A DNA stretch of 64,000 nt from Branchiostoma floridae (GCF_000003815.2 NC_049983.1:9281470-9345469); one strand, 5' to 3'; counted from the stretch's first letter, positions 53,330-64,000 are shown. Numbers and translations: made by a program. The notes: a model not told the origin generated them from the letters alone.

Positions 53330-56300
53330 GTGAGTATACTTTATCATCTCCGTATCCATGTCTTTAGATCGCCCTTTTTATGTATCTTTACACCCGTAAG
53401 TATCATTTATCATGCTCATGCACATGTCTGTAAATTGCTCTAGGTAAAAATGTAATGAATATGTTACAGAATGCAGAAAAAGTCAGCCATAGAAGGTTTA
53501 TATTTGTTGCAATGGATGTTGATAACCCTCAAGTAGTAATTATCAATGTATCATGAGCAATGGCTATACACTGAGAGTTCTGCATTATCGTAGTTGTTGA
53601 AACTATCAACAATCGTTTAGTACAAGTTATTGTGAAATGGGACTTTCATTTCACGATGCCCTGTACTGACAAAACCCTGCATCGTGAAATGAAAGTTAAT
53701 TCATTAACCTTTTCTCATACCAGCTGCAATGTGCCGTTGAGACATGTTTTTGACCCAAAACCTGGAATCCTTCCAGCAGGGTGCACTGGTTATGTATTAC
53801 CTTATCCTGAACATGTTCCAACACAGTTTGAACTTGAGCAGAGTAAGCACTAATATTGACGCTTTTACCATACACTTATGTTACAGAGGCAAGCCTGCGG
53901 ATAGAAGATGTGCCTGGTAAGCATACAGTCGCATTCTAGCACGAGCGTTACCATTAATTGAACAATGTAACGTTAAGCGTAGCACTACATGTAAATAGGT
54001 GCCCATTGGGTTAAAATTTGGAAGCTAGGAGATCTTGTCAGAGCAACGTATAGATATAGTTTGCTACTCTCCAAGCAGAGGTCGATGGGGGAAAATCGTT
54101 ACATTTCCCTTAACGTTATATGCCGTCATTTTCTGTCACGATTTCCCCCATCAACTTCTGCGTGGAGAGTATGAGGGTTTTTCTTTAAAATGATATCCTG
54201 ACATTGAAGTTAGAGTTTCTATTGGGCGCATCATGTTACAATGTGTGACGAGATTGTACTCCATACTTGGATGTCACTGAGTATTTGGCCGTCTACCAAC
54301 ACTTTCAACATAATAGATCGTTTTCACAGAACATTCGAAAACCTCTTCGCCACGCGTGGGCGCCATGTTGGATGATAACATGGATATATAGAACACAGAA
54401 CGGCGCTACCAAAGTTACTTGCGGCGGGTTCAAGTGTGTTGTTTTGTCTCCGTACTGTGAATGATAAAGTGATGTAGCCAAGGCTAGATATCAGGACAGA
54501 GTTGCAATAATAGGTCTTGATCCATATGCTTTCAGAGAAAAGGCATTCGACGATCTAACGCTCTTGCCGATGGTTGAATACCCGGACATCTGTTACCGCT
54601 ACCCTGGGCGACTATATAACGTTATGTACACTCCTATCATATAGGCTGCGCACGGAGGACTAGACTAGCTACAGCCCTATACAGCGGCCGGAGTTTGCGT
54701 TACACAGTCTACCCCAGTATGCAGCTGCCCTCACTATCCACTTGCCTCACAAGGGGCAAGATTTGGTGCTTCTCCAACTCTGACTCCGTGTGAATGGTTT
54801 TCTACCCCGGTCAAAACTGAGCTACGGCGTGCTTCAGCCAACTACGACGTTGTTTGACAAGGCGCGACGTAATTTGGAGAACTCACGCGTAGTTCACCCA
54901 ACGAGCTTCATACGACTTGTCTTTCGGCCTGAGGTACTGTCTGACTCAACTACTTCGTAAGTAACCATAGCCTGACTAAAAATGCTCTCCTAGCCCGACA
55001 GTCCCTCAATAAACCCAGCCAGTGAGAGATTTTGTAAACACATCTAGTGCAAAGTGTAACGACCCAAACTACGTACTAGTATTTTCAGCCATACTGCGAC
55101 AAAGTTGGACTACAACGTCTTAACCCCACCAACTTGTACATCACCTCGACACCGTAACGTTATTGTATTCTCCCCCAATACGCTAAACTGAGAACAAGAT
55201 AAACATTCGATCGTATCGCCATTATGAAAACCAGAAGAATTCCCTAAGGCTAAGATTTGGTCGTTACATAATTTCTACAATAATAGTTACGCATATGTGT
55301 GCGTGGTAACTTGCATGCTATGAAGCTTTTCAAACCCTGCTCACTGCGACAGAAGACAACCTTCATTTCTTCAACTAGAACCTACACAGTAAATATATTC
55401 CCACCTGTGAGACAAAGTTGGTGACAAAGTTAGAGATCTTCAAGCTTCCAGTGCTGACCTGCCCGTGTCACACCCTGTCTGAAGATGTTGTCTAACCGGT
55501 TAACCTGTCACTACACATGACCTGGCTTGAGGTAAAAGTTTAACCTCTGACGTGGAAAACGTATATGCTCATTGTGCAAATAACTAGAATAACGAAACGT
55601 AGATGGGTCGTATTCCATGAAATGACTCTTAAACTATTTTACTCCAAAGAAGAGTGCTATTTTCTAAAAGACCACGTCTTTACGTACAAAAAAACGACTA
55701 AATTTGTAGGAGAGTACTATTTTCTAAAAGACCACGTCTTTACGTACAAAAAAAACGACTAAATGTGTAACAATTGATCACAGATGAGCAAACTCCGCAC
55801 GGGGACCCATGTTGGCGGGCCGCTAGAATAGTGATTCAATCGAGTTAAAAAGGGATAACTGTGTTGTTAGATAGAAACGGCGAGTACGCTGTATCCTGAG
55901 TTCATGGAACTCGCAGTTAGCGCATCGAACAACCAGCCCGTTTGTAAATAAGGCCATGTTGATATGATTATATGGATGACATCCGCGCTCGCACCAATTT
56001 TCGGCCGTTTCCAAAAAAAAAAGTTTTTAACCACACAATAAATTTTGCAAGGCAGCTGTAAAATGAGCACAAATATTTCATATATTAAAAAAAAAGTATC
56101 AGAAAATAGATAACTAATCATAGTCTAATGACATAGAATGCCAAAATAAATCTAAAGTCAAAGAATAAAATGTGAAAGGACAGAAAGAAAAAAAATCTAC
56201 TGTTAGTACGGGGAGGTACCAGTACAGAAAATTCAGGTCCCATTCAGGTCCAGAGGATCATTTTCAGGTCCGGATCTGAACCTGGACCTGATTGTCTGTG

Positions 56301-59300
56301 GACACTTGAGAACTGGCAATACTCAAAACATTGGTAATTGGTCAGTTTTGCTACAAAGGAATCTGTTTGGTAGCTTATTGGACTCCCACTGGCATTTGAA
56401 AATCCCATCTCCAAGGAATAAAGGCTAACTGCCTCTGTACCTTTGACTATAGAAACTTGGTACAATTGACTATAAGCTCTACTTGACTTCCTCTTGTTGT
56501 CTTCTTGGCCCCCGGTAAAACCCCAAATGCCTGCCGACATAGTGTGCGTCCATTTTGTGATTGGCGAAACCTGTTCCTCTGATTTTGTCCAGGTCTGTTT
56601 TTTTTTCAGATTGGTCCAAGAAGAAAAAAATGTCTTGCACCCGTATGATGTACTGGTCCCTACATCTAACTGTTGGTATACCATACTATGTGTGTTAAGT
56701 CCTATGTTCAACCTTCCTGGCCACTTTGGTTTCATACTGGAGGCAACTTTTATTTTTGGCCAAACTTTTTTTTTATTCGCTCGCTCGCATCAGTTTTGGA
56801 GTTCCCAGAGGATGTCATCCATTTAATCAAATCAACATGGCCTAATAACAAAAAAAAACTTCTTTCTATGTACGGGCCCACCACGTGCAACACACAGCCG
56901 TGTCGGAGAGCAAGCAGCTTATGTCATACCTGTGACGCGAAAACGTTCGATACGGGTGTTTCGGACCGGCTGATAACTTTCCGTACGGCCCGTAAATCGA
57001 ACTGTTTCGAGTGGGCCGAGTACGGCGCCATCGAAAGTTCGAATACGTGATTCGGACGTTGGAACATAACTGTTGCAACGCTTTTTTTTCGAGGGCACCA
57101 AATTTGTTCAACTTCTGGCGCATTTTGCATCAAAACATGGGTTTTCTCAGGTGGGTATGACATAAATAAAATACAACACGGTGTATTCCGCATCACCCCC
57201 GGTCTCAGCCCTCCCGCGGGTAGGATCACCCTCCGGCCTTCGGCCGTCGGGCGATCCTACCCGCGGTCGGGCTGATACCTTGGGCAATACGGAATACACC
57301 GTGTTGTATTATCACCCAACATGGCCGTTCGAACGTTCGAACGCGACTGTGACGTCACATGAAAACAATCTATATGCACGGCTCGTGAGGTTGTCATCAG
57401 ATACACGCTATCTATACCTGACCTGTGACAGACCGATTTGGCCAAACAAGCGTTGCTGGGATGTGTTCCAACAGTGCACATTTGGGTATCAAGCCACAAA
57501 TCAACGTCATTAGGACGTTTTATTTTTGTTTGTCGTAGTGGCAAAATGAAACGTTGTGCTTTGTTTCCATTCAATGCCACCCAATCAAGTTCATTCAATC
57601 TACTTTAGCTGAAGGCACACATATTGTTTCACTTATTCTGAGGTTGAAGCCATAGAATGTTGCATTTATACATGTAATTGAGGCCATAGAATTATACATT
57701 CGCACATTCCCACATCCACCAACCGGCAAATGTTTTGTACAGAAATGGGATACCATTGTCCTCCTAAATGACAATTCTTCCAATCATGTCTTGCTATTTT
57801 GCATCAGAAGTGAAATTCTCAACATTCACACGTTGAGATAGTGTGTAAGATGAATACTTTTACGGATCTGCAAATTTCCTTCCGTAGTCTACGACGAAAA
57901 CCAGGAGTACATATACCATTATGAGGGAGAGATCAAGTCGGGGATCCCTCACTCATCGGACCGCTTCTCCGGCATGAAGATAGCATCCGACGTCCGACTG
58001 CAGTTCCGAACCCAACAAGATGTCCTGGTGCGCCTCGAGAACATCAACCTGTGGACCCTCCGTGGAGAACTGGAAACACCGGAGGAACAGAAGATCAAGA
58101 ACACCGAGAAGGACTCAACATCAGATTTCTTTCCAGAGCAACTGTACAAGGGTTCATTCAAGCATGATCTCTTCGAAAGCTCTAGGGAGTCTTGGTGGAA
58201 GTCATCCAGCGAAGAAGAAGTATCTACAACAGAGAACGCTGATGTGGAGCATGAACAAGAACAAGGTTTCACCCGCTTCACCAGCGAGAAAATGTCGGAG
58301 CAGGGAATGATCGAGTTCCGCAAGCAGCTTGTAAAGGTCATCAAGTTCCGATACGAGATCGGTAAGGTGTGGGACATCGAGACTTCGGACGACGAGCCTC
58401 AATGGTCTGTGAACATCAAGAGAGGCATTTTGAACCTTTTGCAGGTAAGTCTTATCCTTATTGTCCGAGCTTCTACACCGCAGTCCATTTCGAACTTCCA
58501 CCTGAACACGCACACAAACAAAACATCTCTTTATACTGCCTGCATGCGAACTTTTCCTCCGAAAATATTGATAAGTAGAGTTACCAAGGAATATTTGAAC
58601 CGGTGCAAGGACTAAGTGTTCGCCGCACATTCGGTAGGTCATAAGTTCGATTGCCAGCCAAGACTTTAATAATGGTGCATGATGCTTTCCCTGCTTAGCA
58701 CTTAGCATCTGGGAAGAGTATAGTAATTGAACACACAGACCACTGTGTGTGGTCTGGTCCCCTTGCTGTAGTATTGCACAAAGCTGTGTGACCCAGGACT
58801 ACAGAAATAGAGATAGGCGCTACCCAATGTGCCATTTGGTACGGAATGAATTAAACTTTCAACTTATTTAGAGGTAAAAAGAAGAATGAAGTGTTTATAA
58901 AGAGACAGTCACGCAGCTCTAAATTGACGGCCATGTGTTACAGCTGAAAATGAACCCCATGAAGTCCGAGCTCCTTGACAGAGACGATAGCGATGAGGCA
59001 CCAAACAGGTCTTTCGACAAATCTACTGGAAGGGTTTTCCGCACCATGGAGAAGGGTGTGAGCGGTGAGTGCGAGACCCTCTACAACATCCGGAACAGTT
59101 TGGCAGGGAAGAACGTTCGTGAGGTCACCAAAATCAAGGACTTCAAGAACTGCGTGGAGAGACCTGAGCATGCGCACTCTCTGCACTCTGCGTTCATTCC
59201 CAATCACCAGGTTTGTTTCAGATTATATTAGAGATCTCTGTTAGCACCAACTTCGTGATATGATACTGCAGCATACCTTATGTTATCCACAATACAAACG

Positions 59301-62300
59301 TCTTTGTCTCTCATATTGTCTGGTTACCAACTAACGTAAATGTATTGTTCGTTTGCGTTGCGATTCCTACACTTACTTTAACAATACTTTGCGTTCCAAA
59401 ACCAACTGGGTTGTGCAAAAATAATATTTGGCGATATCTATTTAAAAAAAAAAACAACTGTAATTCCTGGCGGCCGGAGAGGTATGTGGAAGATTAAGTT
59501 CACATAATATCCTATCTAACGTGATTATCAGTGATATACCTGTAGCTCAACTGATAACAGCCTAACAGTTGAGCTCCTGGTTCCTATATTGGTTGGTACC
59601 TGGGAGACCACGGTTCAATCCTGGGTAGGGCATCTCGGTTGGGACTGCACCCGTCTTTAGGAAGGGACGAAAGGTCGGGGTACAATGTTGAAAGATTCTT
59701 GTAACTTTTTTCCAACGTAGGAGGACCCTAAGAAGATACTCCAGTCTACAGTCGCCATGCGTGTCGGAGTAGTCGTAGACGACCTGCGTCCGGACAGGTT
59801 TACTATTCATGCTGTGGAGTCCCGTGGACAACACGTGTTCCAACCGCACTCCAACCAGGGGAGCAATGTGGTCACGTATTCCAAGTATGTAACGTTATAT
59901 CAATACCTTACGAAACAAAGCATAGTATAGTGACACATGGCGTTGTATTAGTGTAACGGTTAGAGTGAAAGACTCAGAGCCTAGAGGTCTTGGATTTGAA
60001 TCCCCTGAAATGCAACCGATGTTGCGTCATTGGGATAGGCACTTCGTTCCTCACTCGACCTTAAAGTGTAAAAATGGAAACTTGAATTCGGTTGGGGAGG
60101 TAAAAGGCGGTGGAAGGAGAGGGATGGGCTCCACCTTCCAATACTGTGTCCTAGACACAGTTGATAACAACCCACTGCCCCTGCGGCCTCAAAAGGCTAG
60201 GGGACTATCTTTACCTTTACCTTTTTTGATGACTATCCTATTGCTCCAACACATCAAATTGATTCACGAGGTGCATTCATGTCATTAAACTTTACCTACA
60301 TCTAATGTTAGTAACTAAGTTGGTAAATTCTCTGCTATGTTTTACCACAGTCAGAACCTAAAGATGGTCGACTTCAAGGAGTTGACTACGCTGATGCCGG
60401 GACCAACCCATCCACAGAATAAAGGAGATCTGAAGTACGTCTTCGAGCAAAATGAGCACCTTAACGAGGACCAGGACCGTCTTAGCGGTCCGGAGAAAGC
60501 CGAGGTGACAAGTGCAAGGAAAGAGATGGTGAGATAAGACACGTAGTGTGCATGTATAATATATTTGCTTTATTAGTATTTCTACTACTACATGTACTTA
60601 GGTACAAAATAAACATTATGAGATCATTCTGTTTCATATCTTATGTTTTCATTTATCTTATTTTACCTTTTATCTTATTTTACCTTGACGTACGTCTATC
60701 ACTGATTTTGAGTTCACTCTATGTTTGCTTTTTGTTAATTCAAAGTCATAATTTGTTGTATATTTCTGTTGTCATGTCTTGTATTATTTTAATTTGGACT
60801 CCAGAAAAAGTAGTGATGTATCACAAATGGAGATGGAAATAAAGTAAACCAAACACATCTATATGATTTATGATCACTTATTCGTAAAACTAAGACAATC
60901 GATTTCAGTTATTATCTTCCATAAACCTCATGTCTCATTTAGTGTGTATTTCACGGTACGACCATAACGTTAACATTATTTTGCAGATTAAGCGTATTTC
61001 TCGCGACCTGTCTGTTGAGATGGGCGGTGCCATCACACCGGAGTCGCCGCGGAAGTTCATGGAACTGGTGCGGGAACTCAGGACTCTCAACGAACATCAA
61101 CTCCTGGAGATTCTTGAAGACTACAAATTGGAAGTGCCAAACAAGGTTTGTAACTGTAGTGGTTCCTATATTACTATACCATCAAAGGAAGGACTGTTTA
61201 CCTCTTATATTCCGTGTATTTGCCAACCATCATTTTGTTGCGACCTGTAGGCATATATGTACAATAAAGGTATTCATTGATTCTATTCTTCCCATTGACT
61301 AGGCTGCAATTCCTGATCAACCATTCGGTTACCAAAAGTGTGTCCCTTGCTTTTATGAATGGCATATGATGCACGACATTAAAGCAAGGTTCAAGACACA
61401 ACAAAACACAAGAAAATATAGCAAAATTGTTCTTTGTCTATGAACTTTATTGAACATCTGTGATTTCTTTGTCGCTCGGTGGCCGTAGCATCTAGTGGAA
61501 AAGGGGTGTAAGGCATGGAGACATCTAACGTCAAGAATAGACAAAGGCAATAGATCGCTTAATGACATTGAAATAATTGAAGCATTGTTAAGAACCATAT
61601 AGCCATGCTATCGCCACCTTACATTTTTTATCCCGCCAGAACTCTGAGCACACAACAGAAGAGGAGACTGCGAAGAAACAAACACGTATGATTATCATTG
61701 ACGCCCTGTCCTTGGTGGGGACGAAGGAAAGCCTCAAAGCTGTGCAGAAGCTCGTAGACGCCGAAAAAGTGTCAGACGACGAATGCGAGCAGCTGTTGTC
61801 TGGAATCGCCCTATCTATCGAGCCGTGCCCAACTTCTACCGACACAATGCTGGTAAGCTTTGACGAAAATACTATCAAATATGTCTGACAACTGCGTTCT
61901 TTTACACTAGCCTTGAACCTTCACCTTGCAACATACACTTATCCATGCTTTGATTACACATGTCATCATAAGATTACACTTTTCCCTAGGATATTGCCAA
62001 ATCCAAACGCTCGAGGAACAGTCCAAAGATACAGAAGTCAGCCTGGCTTGCCTTCGGTACCATGGTCAACGGCTTGGTGCGGGAACGAAAGGAAGGTCAA
62101 CTGGAAAAGAAGCTACCAAACGACGAAGAGCAGACCACAAGACTCCTGCAGAAATACTCTCAGGTGCGTCTTCCTTTCACGTACTTGTTGTTTTGTTTAT
62201 TTGTTTGTTTGTTTCTATTGTATACCCGGTAAACGGCCCCATATCGCAAGACATCGGGTTTGTATGTAGAATACAAGTTACATATCCGGAATAAATGCTA

Positions 62301-64000
62301 CATATACTCACATTCATGACCCCACAACTTGGCGCGTGTGGTGGGATCTTTAACGCGCAACTCTCCTCCAACACGGGGGACTTCCGTTTAACATGCTATC
62401 CGACAGACATCTCTAGCCGTCTAGCCGATGCTTATAAGTACTCATTGACAGCTGAGTCGTGTGAGGAAATTGCAGTAAATAGCCTTTCCCAAAGGCACAA
62501 CATAGGGCCCTGTCAGGGAGCCGATCTCTGTCAATCCAAGTTATGAGTTAACAACTCTAACCACAAAGCCACTGTAATTGTACCCTACATACGTGGTAGT
62601 ATTCACACGTCGTATCATACATTTCAGAACCTGCTGATGTGCATTGAACGGGAGAAGTCAGACGATGAGAAGCTGGCCTGCCTGAAGGCTATCGGTAACG
62701 CGGGCCTTGAGAGCACGGTGGACCGGCTAGAAGAGCTTATCTCGGGCAAGGAATCAGACACCACTCCCTTAGAGCTCCGAGTCCTGGCCATCTACGCCCT
62801 GCGCCATGTGGCGAAGAAACTGCCGAATAAGATCCACAACGTCCTCTATCTTGTTTACAGCGACCCCGAGAGAGACCCAGAGGAAAGGATTGCCGCTGTG
62901 TCTTTGCTGATAGACCCTGACATGAAACCCACGTCCTCTTTCCTTCAGTTGGTCGCTCAGAGCACACAAAGAGAAACATCCAACCAGGTACAGAACATTC
63001 TAAATCAGTAACAATAGGAATTGGACTTGCCCAAATTAAGGGTAAGATACTTTGCCGTACATAATGTTACGATATTCATGAAATATCTATATTCATGAAA
63101 GTGGATATTTCCAAAAATCTTGAATCTATTAAGCGGTGGTGTTCCCAAACTCTCCAAGCAGAGGTTGGTGATAAAGATTGTTACATCTTTGTCATGTCCC
63201 CCGTTATCAGTCCGTAGTCTTTGGAGTAGTGCTCTCCTGCCTTCTAACGGATCACCGAGTCGTAAAATGTTGGTGCTAGAAATTATGATGTTGATCCTTC
63301 CTTTAAGTACTTGTTTTCTTTTGTTCGGTGTATAAGATGTTGATTATTGTCTGTTTTAGGTTGGCCAGTTTGTCTACCAATACTTGAAGAAGATATCTGA
63401 GAGCCAGCTGCCTAAAGACAAGGGCATAAAGCCGGTGTACATGCTGGCTCTCCGTCTGGCCAAGCCTTTCAACAAAGGACTCCAGTACTCTCAGAGCAAG
63501 CAGTTGCAGATATTTGACGGTAAATATACACAGGCCCTTTCTGTACATGTAGGTATTTTCAAAAGTCCATGATTGATTATCGTCTTCCGACACGGTGTTT
63601 AAGGTCCGTAACTATCAATGGTATTTTTTGAAGAGTTAACCGTTAAGGGCATGTAAAAATTGTAGTTTGTATAACACCCCTAAATTCCACAGCCGTTCTT
63701 AGATATCCATCCTAATCTCTCCACGTTTACAAGCAAAAGGAAAGCTACTTTCCTCCTTTCATCACAGAACCGACATATAACAGAAAAAGTGGGATCCTTC
63801 GTCTTCCAATATCTCAGAAAAAGAAGTCAAACTCAATAATTTAGAACTCGGATGACGCTTTTAGACCGTTGTAGACAGATGCTGTATTTGTCCGACCTTT
63901 TCATGTTACCTGCAATTCGCCATGGTACAAGAATTTGCAATAAACGTATCTTCGATTATTCCACATGTCTTCTAACAGATGGAATGAAGACAGGTGCATC
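53287..64000 (+). CDS. Vitellogenin-like large lipid transfer protein, N-terminal part
   Basis: Twelve exons: 53287-53329, 53887-53916, 57888-58444, 58944-59210, 59721-59884, 60351-60528, 60987-61145, 61640-61852, 61990-62163, 62628-62987, 63360-63519 and 63979 onward, open at the window end. All borders are GT-AG and all phases join, giving about 775 residues. Signal peptide MNKLLLLLLGLCLA; N-sheet domain with YIYHYEGEIKSG, NIKRGILNLLQ and VSGECETLYNI; then the helical lipovitellin domain with LKAIGNAGLEST and LRVLAIYALRHVA. Family members are secreted lipid carriers that load yolk or lipoprotein particles. The CET motif and tiny exon 2 favour vitellogenin over apolipophorin or MTP. The phosvitin-like and vWD parts would lie beyond the window. 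Confidence 0.93.
53642..53696. other. Perfect 18-bp hairpin in intron 1
   Basis: Arms ACTTTCATTTCACGATGC and GCATCGTGAAATGAAAGT are perfect complements separated by 19 nt. No homologous copy was noticed elsewhere in the window, so it may be a decayed foldback element rather than a functional RNA. Confidence 0.6.
53887..53916 (+). CDS. Vitellogenin-like exon 2 (30-bp micro-exon)
   Basis: Encodes the end of Q, then ASLRIEDVP and one base of V. Acceptor TATGTTACAG, donor GTAAGC. Vertebrate vitellogenin genes also have a very short second exon after the signal peptide. Confidence 0.8.
54066..54170. mobile_element. Small foldback MITE, CTCTCCAAGCAGAGG family
   Basis: The left arm ACTCTCCAAGCAGAGGTCGA plus TGGGGGAAAATCGT pairs with the right ACGATTTCCCCCATCAACTT plus CTGCGTGGAGAGT. 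About 105 bp, in vitellogenin-like intron 2. The ends match the 50.5-kb foldback element. Confidence 0.8.
55953..56841. mobile_element. Harbinger-like MITE nested in family B copy 2
   Basis: The left end GGCCATGTTGATATGATTAT plus ATGGATGACATCC is the inverted complement of the right end GGATGTCATCCATTTAATCA plus AATCAACATGGCC. TAA flanks both ends, and the empty site is visible in family B copy 1 near 19170 (GTAAATAATAGC). About 890 bp, with no transposase ORF. Confidence 0.88.
56919..57163. mobile_element. Nested MITE with TTATGTCATACC ends
   Basis: The left TTATGTCATACCTGTGACG and right CTCAGGTGGGTATGACATAA are inverted. It sits inside family B copy 2; the corresponding empty text in copy 1 is CAGCTTATCATCCAACATGG near 19228. 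Confidence 0.7.
57171..57309. mobile_element. Nested hairpin MITE with ATACAACACGGTGTATTCCG ends
   Basis: The left ATACAACACGGTGTATTCCG and right CGGAATACACCGTGTTGTAT are perfect complements. The centre has a second palindrome (GGTAGGATC...GATCCTACC and CCGGCCTTCGGCCG). About 139 bp, directly next to the previous MITE. Confidence 0.85.
57888..58444 (+). CDS. Vitellogenin-like exon 3 (N-sheet domain)
   Basis: 557 bp. Starts YDENQEYIYHYEGEI, includes SGMKIASDVRLQF, an acidic insert (SSSEEEVSTTENADVEHEQ) and ends SVNIKRGILNLLQ. Acceptor TTCCTTCCGTAG, donor GTAAGT. Confidence 0.93.
58612..58860 (+). repeat. SINE-like repeat in intron 3
   Basis: A B-box-like AAGTTCGATTGCC at about 58643 precedes about 200 bp ending GGTACGGAATGAATTAAACTTT. 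The A box is weak. The call rests on the tRNA-like head alone. Confidence 0.35.
58944..59210 (+). CDS. Vitellogenin-like exon 4
   Basis: 267 bp, phase 0. LKMNPMKSELL through EKGVSGECETLYNI to FIPNHQ. The V-x-G-x-C-E-T motif is conserved in vitellogenin N-sheets. Donor GTTTGT. Confidence 0.93.
59535..59690 (+). repeat. tRNA-derived SINE-like element in intron 4
   Basis: A box TAGCTCAACTG (TRGYNNANNNG) at about 59542 and B box GGTTCAATCC at about 59610. The body GTCTTTAGGAAGGGACGAAA follows. It ends about 30 bp before the exon 5 acceptor. Confidence 0.6.
59721..59884 (+). CDS. Vitellogenin-like exon 5
   Basis: 164 bp. EDPKKILQSTVAMRVG to NVVTYS plus two bases of N. Acceptor TTTCCAACGTAG, donor GTATGT. 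Confidence 0.9.
59946..60240 (+). repeat. tRNA-derived SINE-like element in intron 5
   Basis: A box TAGTGTAACGG at about 59949 and B box GATTTGAATCC at about 59993, spaced as in tRNA genes. The body CACTTCGTTCCTCACTCGAC and a tail of ATCTTTACCTTTACCTTTTT (simple CTTTA-like repeat) follow. Confidence 0.7.
60351..60528 (+). CDS. Vitellogenin-like exon 6
   Basis: 178 bp, begins with the last base of the split Asn codon, then QNLKMVDFKELTTLMPG and ends SARKEM. Acceptor TTTTACCACAG, donor GTGAGA. Linker between the N-sheet and the helical domain. Confidence 0.9.
60987..61145 (+). CDS. Vitellogenin-like exon 7
   Basis: 159 bp, phase 0. IKRISRDLSVEMGG, then FMELVRELRTLNEHQLLEI to EVPNK. Start of the helical superhelix. 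Donor GTTTGT. Confidence 0.91.
61385..61515. mobile_element. Family C repeat, right half
   Basis: Contains ATGAACTTTATTGAACATCTG, TCGCTCGGTGGCCG and the end CATCTAGTGGAAAAGGGGTG, matching the right ends of the 47946 and 51246 copies. The left end is absent. Confidence 0.5.
61640..61852 (+). CDS. Vitellogenin-like exon 8
   Basis: 213 bp, phase 0. NSEHTTEEETAKKQ, then IIIDALSLVGTKESLKAVQK to PTSTDTML. D-A-L-x-x-x-G-T-x-x-x-L is a recurrent helical-domain motif of the family. Donor GTAAGC. Confidence 0.92.
61990..62163 (+). CDS. Vitellogenin-like exon 9
   Basis: 174 bp, phase 0. DIAKSKRSRNSPKIQKSAWL, then GTMVNGLVRER to LLQKYSQ. Acceptor TTTCCCTAG, donor GTGCGT. The true frame here is not the longest open frame in the region. 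Confidence 0.9.
62322..62580 (-). repeat. tRNA-derived SINE-like element in intron 9
   Basis: Minus strand: the head GGCTTTGTGGTTAGAGTTG resembles a tRNA 5' region. The body TTTGGGAAAGGC matches the copies at 41147 and 44475, and the tail GTTGGAGGAGAGTTGCGCG corresponds to their GGAGAGCCAC. The B box has decayed. Confidence 0.55.
62628..62987 (+). CDS. Vitellogenin-like exon 10
   Basis: 360 bp, phase 0, 120 residues. LACLKAIGNAGLESTVDRLE and LELRVLAIYALRHVAKKLP are signature helical-domain repeats, followed by VLYLVYSDPERDPEERIAA. Acceptor ATTTCAG, donor GTACAG. Confidence 0.95.
63360..63519 (+). CDS. Vitellogenin-like exon 11
   Basis: 160 bp. VGQFVYQYLKKISESQLP to SKQLQIFD, last codon split. 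Acceptor CTGTTTTAG, donor GTAAAT. Confidence 0.92.
63979..64000 (+). CDS. Vitellogenin-like exon 12, cut by the window end
   Basis: After acceptor TCTTCTAACAG, the frame continues D-G-M-K-T-G-A to the last base of the window, consistent with the start of the next beta-sheet module. Confidence 0.7.

Larger units (their letters stand above)
54316..57370. mobile_element. TIR DNA element family B, copy 2, with nested insertions
   Basis: Left end GATCGTTTTCACAG, right end TGAAAACAATC, TA on both sides. It is nearly identical to 17657-19289 over most of its length (for example ATTCGAAAAC, GACCTGCCCGTGTCACACC, CGGGGACCCATGTTGGCGGG). It is longer because three other elements sit inside it (55953-56841, 56919-57163 and 57171-57309). 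The whole stack occupies intron 2 of the vitellogenin-like gene. Confidence 0.85.

Noticed and set aside
59542..60005. Functional tRNA genes
   Set aside because: A and B boxes are present, but no cloverleaf with paired acceptor and anticodon stems could be drawn; the heads continue into SINE bodies.
60546..60842. Hydrophobic 98-codon ORF in intron 6, resembling a membrane protein
   Set aside because: It lies wholly in an intron, the T-rich DNA favours Leu/Phe/Ile codons, and there is no splice or homology support.
61913..62294. Two overlapping plus-strand ORFs of 118 and 122 codons
   Set aside because: They are alternative frames of vitellogenin-like exon 9; the spliced frame keeps phase with exons 8 and 10.

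Overview
The window is animal nuclear DNA. It has intron-bearing genes with GT-AG junctions, single-exon BTB-kelch genes, non-LTR retrotransposons, tRNA-derived SINE-like repeats and very many short terminal-inverted-repeat (TIR) elements. The mix of an expanded KLHL family, a vitellogenin-type gene with a tiny second exon and dense MITEs fits an invertebrate deuterostome. Amphioxus (Branchiostoma) is my best guess, but this is inference; no species marker was tested.

Layout. (1) 1-10.5 kb: two tandem, minus-strand, single-exon KLHL genes (3354-5375 and 8268-10202) in a segmental duplication whose flanks also align; each copy carries its own private transposon insertions. (2) 11.9-17.4 kb: a diverged direct repeat of at least 550 bp, split by a non-LTR retrotransposon with an intact 1058-residue endonuclease/reverse transcriptase ORF, followed by a 162-bp tandem repeat. 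(3) 17.6-21.6 kb: three large TIR or inverted-repeat DNA elements. (4) 22.1-34.9 kb: a satellite array of about 47 nearly identical 215-bp monomers with progressively diverged monomers on the right edge. It is interrupted by a 5'-truncated non-LTR element with a 6-bp target duplication. (5) 35-39 kb: a retroelement remnant and a single-exon coiled-coil gene (37255-38703) with a canonical RFX X-box in its promoter. (6) 40.8-49.6 kb, minus strand: a complete 7-coding-exon 2-oxoglutarate/Fe(II) oxygenase gene, 315 aa, whose introns are packed with nested MITEs and a 35-bp minisatellite. (7) 53.3 kb to the window end, plus strand: the first 12 exons of a vitellogenin-like large lipid transfer protein, about 775 residues, continuing past the window. 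Its second intron holds a TIR transposon that has itself received three further insertions.

The genes are unrelated in function and nothing suggests an operon-like system. The notable content is the mobile and satellite DNA: stacked insertions, target duplications that can be read directly, and a satellite with an edge-divergence gradient. The oxygenase and vitellogenin models were built by hand from splice sites and reading-frame continuity. Every coding junction keeps frame, so I regard both as reliable.
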